Source: JBKDZR01 sp047971485 (GTDB taxonomy: Bacteria > Pseudomonadota > Alphaproteobacteria > Rhodobacterales > Rhodobacteraceae). From it: 7,603 nucleotides of DNA. This document shows, in pieces, positions 5,075 through 7,603 of the stretch. The translations under genes and the position numbers were made by a program. Under the pieces are notes generated by a model. That model ran no database searches. It was not told where the DNA came from and saw only the letters and a program-made list of their open reading frames with translations. The stretch is from assembly GCA_047971485.1 (NCBI GenBank), contig JBKDZR010000108.1:1-7603 (forward strand), in the 5' to 3' direction. The first letter of the stretch is position 1; every line of letters starts with the position of its first letter.

Positions 5075-6259
5075 ATGAAACACTTCATCCTTGCCGCTGG
5101 CCTTGCCGCGCTCGCGACACCGGTCCTTGCAGACTGGCAGGGCACGCTGGACGCGGCGCGCGGCCAGACGGTCTATTGGAACGCCTGGGGCGGTGATGAA
5201 CGAACGAATGCCTTCATCGACTGGGTCGGGCAGGAAACCAGGCAGCGTTACGGCGTTGCGGTCCGGCAGGTCAAGCTGTCCGATACCGCCGAGGCCGTCA
5301 CCCGCGTCGTCACGGAAAAAGCGGCGGGGCGCGACACGGAAGGATCGGTGGATCTGATCTGGATCAATGGGCCGAATTTCCTGTCCATGAAGGAACAGGG
5401 CCTTCTACATGGCCCCTTCGTCGCCGATCTGCCGAATGCGCGCTATCTGGACATGTCGGAGGGTTCGGCCAATACGCTGGATTTCACCGTTCCAGTCGAG
5501 GGGCTGGAATCGCCGTGGCGGCTGGCGCGGTTCGTCTTTAACCATGACAGCGCCACTGTCCCCGAACCGCCGCGCAGCATGGCTGGATTTCTGGACTGGA
5601 CAGCCGCGCATCCCGGCCGCTTCACCCATCCCGATCCGTCGAACTTCATGGGAGGGACCTTCCTGAAACAGGCGTTGATCGAACTGACGCCAGATGCGGT
5701 GATCCTGCAAGAGCCGGCAACGGACGACAATTTCGCCGCCGCCACCGCGCCGCTCTGGGACTGGTACGGCCAGTTGCGGCCCAATCTGTGGCGCAAGGGG
5801 GAAAGCTTTCCCGAAAACCAATCGCTCCAGCAGCAGCTTGTGAATGACGGGGCGCTGGACATCACCATGTCCTTCGATCCGGCATCTGCTGCGGCGGCAA
5901 TCCAGCAGGGCCTGCTGCCCCGGACGATGCGGGTCTTCGTGCCCGAGATAGGCAGTATCGGCAATGTCAGCTTCGTGGCGATCCCCTATAACGCCAGCAA
6001 CAAGGCCGGAGCCGAAGTGGTCGCGAATTTCCTGCTGTCACCGGAAGCGCAGGCGCGCATGCAGAATATCGAGGTGCTGGGCTCTTATTCGGTTCTTGAT
6101 CCCGCACGGCTGGATGACGCTGCCCGAGCGGCTTTTGATGGATTGCCGACCGCGCCCGCGCTGCCCGGGCTTGACGATCTGGGCCCGGTCCTGCCCGAGC
6201 CGCATCCAAGCTGGATGACGCGCATGACCGACGAATGGCAACGGCGATATACCAGGTGA
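5075..6259 (+). CDS. ynjB: ABC transporter periplasmic binding protein (YnjB-like, COG4134)
   Basis: A 394-residue extracytoplasmic solute-binding protein of the YnjB type, close to the E. coli protein in length. The first 19 residues, MKHFILAAGLAALATPVLA, are a clean Sec signal peptide with an A-x-A-like site before D20. Family-like stretches include QTVYWNAWGGDERTNAFIDW (31-50), SVDLIWINGPNFLSMKEQGL (91-110), a GRFTHPDPSNFMGGTFLKQA stretch (181-200) and a C-terminal SWMTRMTDEWQRRY. There is no lipobox cysteine, so it should be soluble in the periplasm. AAGGGA lies six bases before ATG 5075. A 54-base gap separates it from ynjF, with no clear terminator, and its end overlaps the permease gene. 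The ligand of YnjBCD transporters is not established, to my knowledge; fold relatives bind thiamine, iron or polyamines, so no substrate is assigned. Confidence 0.88.
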   Translation: MKHFILAAGLAALATPVLADWQGTLDAARGQTVYWNAWGGDERTNAFIDWVGQETRQRYGVAVRQVKLSDTAEAVTRVVTEKAAGRDTEGSVDLIWINGPNFLSMKEQGLLHGPFVADLPNARYLDMSEGSANTLDFTVPVEGLESPWRLARFVFNHDSATVPEPPRSMAGFLDWTAAHPGRFTHPDPSNFMGGTFLKQALIELTPDAVILQEPATDDNFAAATAPLWDWYGQLRPNLWRKGESFPENQSLQQQLVNDGALDITMSFDPASAAAAIQQGLLPRTMRVFVPEIGSIGNVSFVAIPYNASNKAGAEVVANFLLSPEAQARMQNIEVLGSYSVLDPARLDDAARAAFDGLPTAPALPGLDDLGPVLPEPHPSWMTRMTDEWQRRYTR

Positions 6260-7386
6260 CAGATGGCCGCACGAACCTGACACGCACCCCCTCGGACAAT
6301 TTGCGAATCGCGGTCGTCCTCGTCGTTTTCGGGGCTTTTCTTCTGCCGATTACCGCCGGCCTGATCGGCACGATCCTGCCGGCAATGGGTCATTTCCCGG
6401 TGATCGACGCCCGCGGGATCGGCCTGACCGCATGGACCCGGCTGTTTCAGGTGCCGGGCATCGGACGGGCGGTATGGCTGAGCCTTTTCACCGGGATTGC
6501 GGCCACGGCGGTATCTGTGCTGTTGGCAATGGGCGTCGTTGCCGGTTTGTACGGTCGCGCATCCCCGCGTATGATCGCCCGTCTGGCCTTGCCGATCCTT
6601 GCCACGCCGCATGCGGCGCTGGCCATCGGACTGGCTTTCGTCATGGCCCCCTCGGGCTGGATCGCGCGCGCGCTGGCGCTGGCGTTCGACTGGTCGTTTC
6701 CGCCGGATCTGGCCACGGTCGGCGACCCTTGGGGGCTGGCGTTGATCGTCGGGCTGGTGGTGAAAGAGGTGCCTTTTCTGGCCCTGATGATCATGGCAGC
6801 ACTGACCCAACTGCCTGTGCGCCAACAGATGGCCCATGCCCGCGCCTTGGGATATGGCCCCGCCGAAAGCTGGACCAAGGTGATCTTCCCGCAGCTTTGG
6901 CCACTGATCCGGCTGCCAGTCATGGTGGTTCTGGCCTATGGCCTGTCGGTCGTCGATATGGCGATGATCCTTGGCCCGTCCAATCCGCCGGTCCTGTCCG
7001 TGCTGGTGATCCGCATGATGAACGATCCCGATCTGGCGATGCTGCTGCCGGCTTCGGCGGGCGGCGTGTTGCAGTTTGGACTGGTCGGGCTAAGCTTTGC
7101 CGCGCTGGCACTTGTCGCACGGGCGACGCGCGCAGTCGGGCTGGTCTGGCTGCGGCGGGCACGGCGCGAAGCTGTGGCGGATATCGCGGCGCGGATGCTG
7201 GCGGTGATGGCCGGTCTGGGCTGGCTGCCGCCCGAGCATCGCCGCATCGGCATCCATCACAGAGTCCCGATTGCCGGGGCACGGGCCAATGAGCCGCGAC
7301 GTCATTCTTTCAGTCGCCGCATGAACGCACGGTCGATACGGTCCTTCCATCGCCACAGCCATTTGCCGTGCAGGGTCAGCCCCTGA
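6235..7386 (+). CDS. ynjC: ABC transporter permease (YnjC-like), 3'-truncated
   Basis: The inner-membrane permease partner of the preceding binding protein. It overlaps that gene's end by 25 bases; GTG 6256, forming a GTGA overlap with the ynjB stop, is an alternative start. Membrane segments are visible at about residues 24-48, 80-104, 116-138, 167-190, 225-247 and 275-296. The cytoplasmic EAA-type loop that docks the ATPase is present (HARALGYGPAESWTKVIFPQ, 201-220). E. coli YnjC has about 511 residues in two permease halves; here only the first half and the beginning of the link to the second (to about residue 327, AARMLAVMAG) look genuine. The rest, rich in Arg, His and Pro, has no membrane segment and reads over an opposite-strand selD remnant. 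The gene was therefore probably cut near 7215 and is likely non-functional unless the second half is supplied elsewhere. No ATPase (YnjD) gene is visible. Confidence 0.8.
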   Translation: MATAIYQVTDGRTNLTRTPSDNLRIAVVLVVFGAFLLPITAGLIGTILPAMGHFPVIDARGIGLTAWTRLFQVPGIGRAVWLSLFTGIAATAVSVLLAMGVVAGLYGRASPRMIARLALPILATPHAALAIGLAFVMAPSGWIARALALAFDWSFPPDLATVGDPWGLALIVGLVVKEVPFLALMIMAALTQLPVRQQMAHARALGYGPAESWTKVIFPQLWPLIRLPVMVVLAYGLSVVDMAMILGPSNPPVLSVLVIRMMNDPDLAMLLPASAGGVLQFGLVGLSFAALALVARATRAVGLVWLRRARREAVADIAARMLAVMAGLGWLPPEHRRIGIHHRVPIAGARANEPRRHSFSRRMNARSIRSFHRHSHLPCRVSP

Positions 7387-7493
7387 CGCACGGCAAAGAC
7401 ACCGGCCTTGGAGCGCGGCGCATGGGGCATCGACGCGCAATCGCCCGCCGCAAACAACGTCGCCCGCGATCCTTTACGTGGGCCTTTGGCCAA
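7302..7493 (-). pseudogene. selD: Remnant of NADH-dehydrogenase-like/SelD fusion gene
   Basis: Read on the minus strand, this frame contains LFAAGDCASMPHAPRSKAGV and then FAVRQG, the FAD-binding motif and following segment of the oxidoreductase half found fused to selenide, water dikinase (SelD) in many proteobacteria. It continues directly into LHGKWLWRWKDRIDRAFMRR, which belongs to the linker just before the SelD half. In intact relatives about 40-45 residues (with a conserved DYLKLIS) lie between RQG and this linker; here they are missing. The frame stops after RRLKE, where family members continue into RDLPAM and the kinase domain. Nothing recognisable of the Rossmann region is found upstream on the same strand (7494-7603). 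It is clearly a decayed fragment, recognised by remembered family motifs. Confidence 0.6.
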
Positions 7494-7603
7494 TCCGGGC
7501 CCTGCCTGATGGTCCTGATCGCGGCATTCTTGCCGTTTGCAAGGCGGTCAAAAACAGGTAGACCGGTTCGCAACGTGACGAAAGCTGGACAAAGCATGAG
7601 CGC
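7494..7603. other. Right-edge sequence without a recognisable gene
   Basis: No frame on either strand gives a protein that I recognise. On the minus strand the stretch lies where the N-terminal part of the SelD-linked oxidoreductase should be, but the expected motifs before FAAGDC are absent. It may be further decayed selD sequence or another rearranged piece. Confidence 0.4.

Noticed and set aside
6085..6837. A 250-codon minus-strand frame opposite ynjB/ynjC
   Set aside because: Its composition (Arg, Gln, Gly, His rich) is that of a shadow frame; the + strand encodes clear membrane segments and the EAA-type loop.
7217..7282. A minus-strand LCDGCRCGDA stretch as the SelD MCGGCGAK motif
   Set aside because: It needs a frameshift after RRLKE, the cysteine spacing does not match, and the sequence overlaps the end of ynjC. 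It is too weak to claim as kinase-domain remnant.
6432..7292. A 286-codon frame overlapping ynjC on the same strand in another phase
   Set aside because: Translation is low-complexity Gly/Ala/Arg sequence without motifs; it is out of phase with the recognised permease.

Overview
The window is high-GC DNA with closely packed genes, nearly all on the + strand. Many junctions overlap (ATGA or GTGA) and GTG starts are common. Codon use and the look of the proteins suggest an alphaproteobacterium, probably of the Rhodobacteraceae (Paracoccus-like). This is judged by eye; no database search was possible.

Left edge (1-1359): the window opens with what looks like the 3' end of an IS3-family insertion sequence: the last 23 codons of a transposase and a candidate right terminal repeat. 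This directly abuts a DUF2063 (HvfC/BufC-type) gene overlapping a DoxX-family membrane protein gene. These two normally follow a small precursor peptide (BufA/DUF2282) and an MNIO enzyme (BufB/DUF692) in bufferin-type copper-stress operons. Neither partner is visible here, and the 5' end of the BufC gene looks damaged by a frameshift or by the insertion, so this is probably a broken remnant.

Middle (1360-2234): a TetR/AcrR-family regulator with its own plausible promoter and an overlapping palindrome. It is followed by an intergenic region carrying an exact 21-bp tandem duplication. Each copy contains AGAC-ACC-GTCT dyad symmetry, as expected of a doubled repressor operator.

Main operon (2235-7386): a 722-residue fusion of a TVP38/TMEM64 (VTT/DedA-like) membrane domain to a flavin disulfide reductase, then a CDP-alcohol phosphatidyltransferase (YnjF-like), a periplasmic binding protein (YnjB-like) and an ABC permease (YnjC-like). 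The set matches much of the E. coli ydjXYZ-ynjABCDEF locus, with the VTT protein and a reductase joined in one chain. Substrate and physiological role are unknown. A sensible inference is a membrane-linked redox, lipid and uptake module controlled by the adjacent TetR protein.

Right edge (about 7216-7603): the permease loses family resemblance near residue 327 and runs on through unrelated sequence. The opposite strand there carries a decayed fragment of the NADH-dehydrogenase-like/SelD fusion protein, itself with an internal deletion. Two convergent genes appear to have been joined by deletion, removing the permease C-terminus, any YnjD ATPase gene that followed, and most of selD. The operon as seen here therefore looks incomplete.
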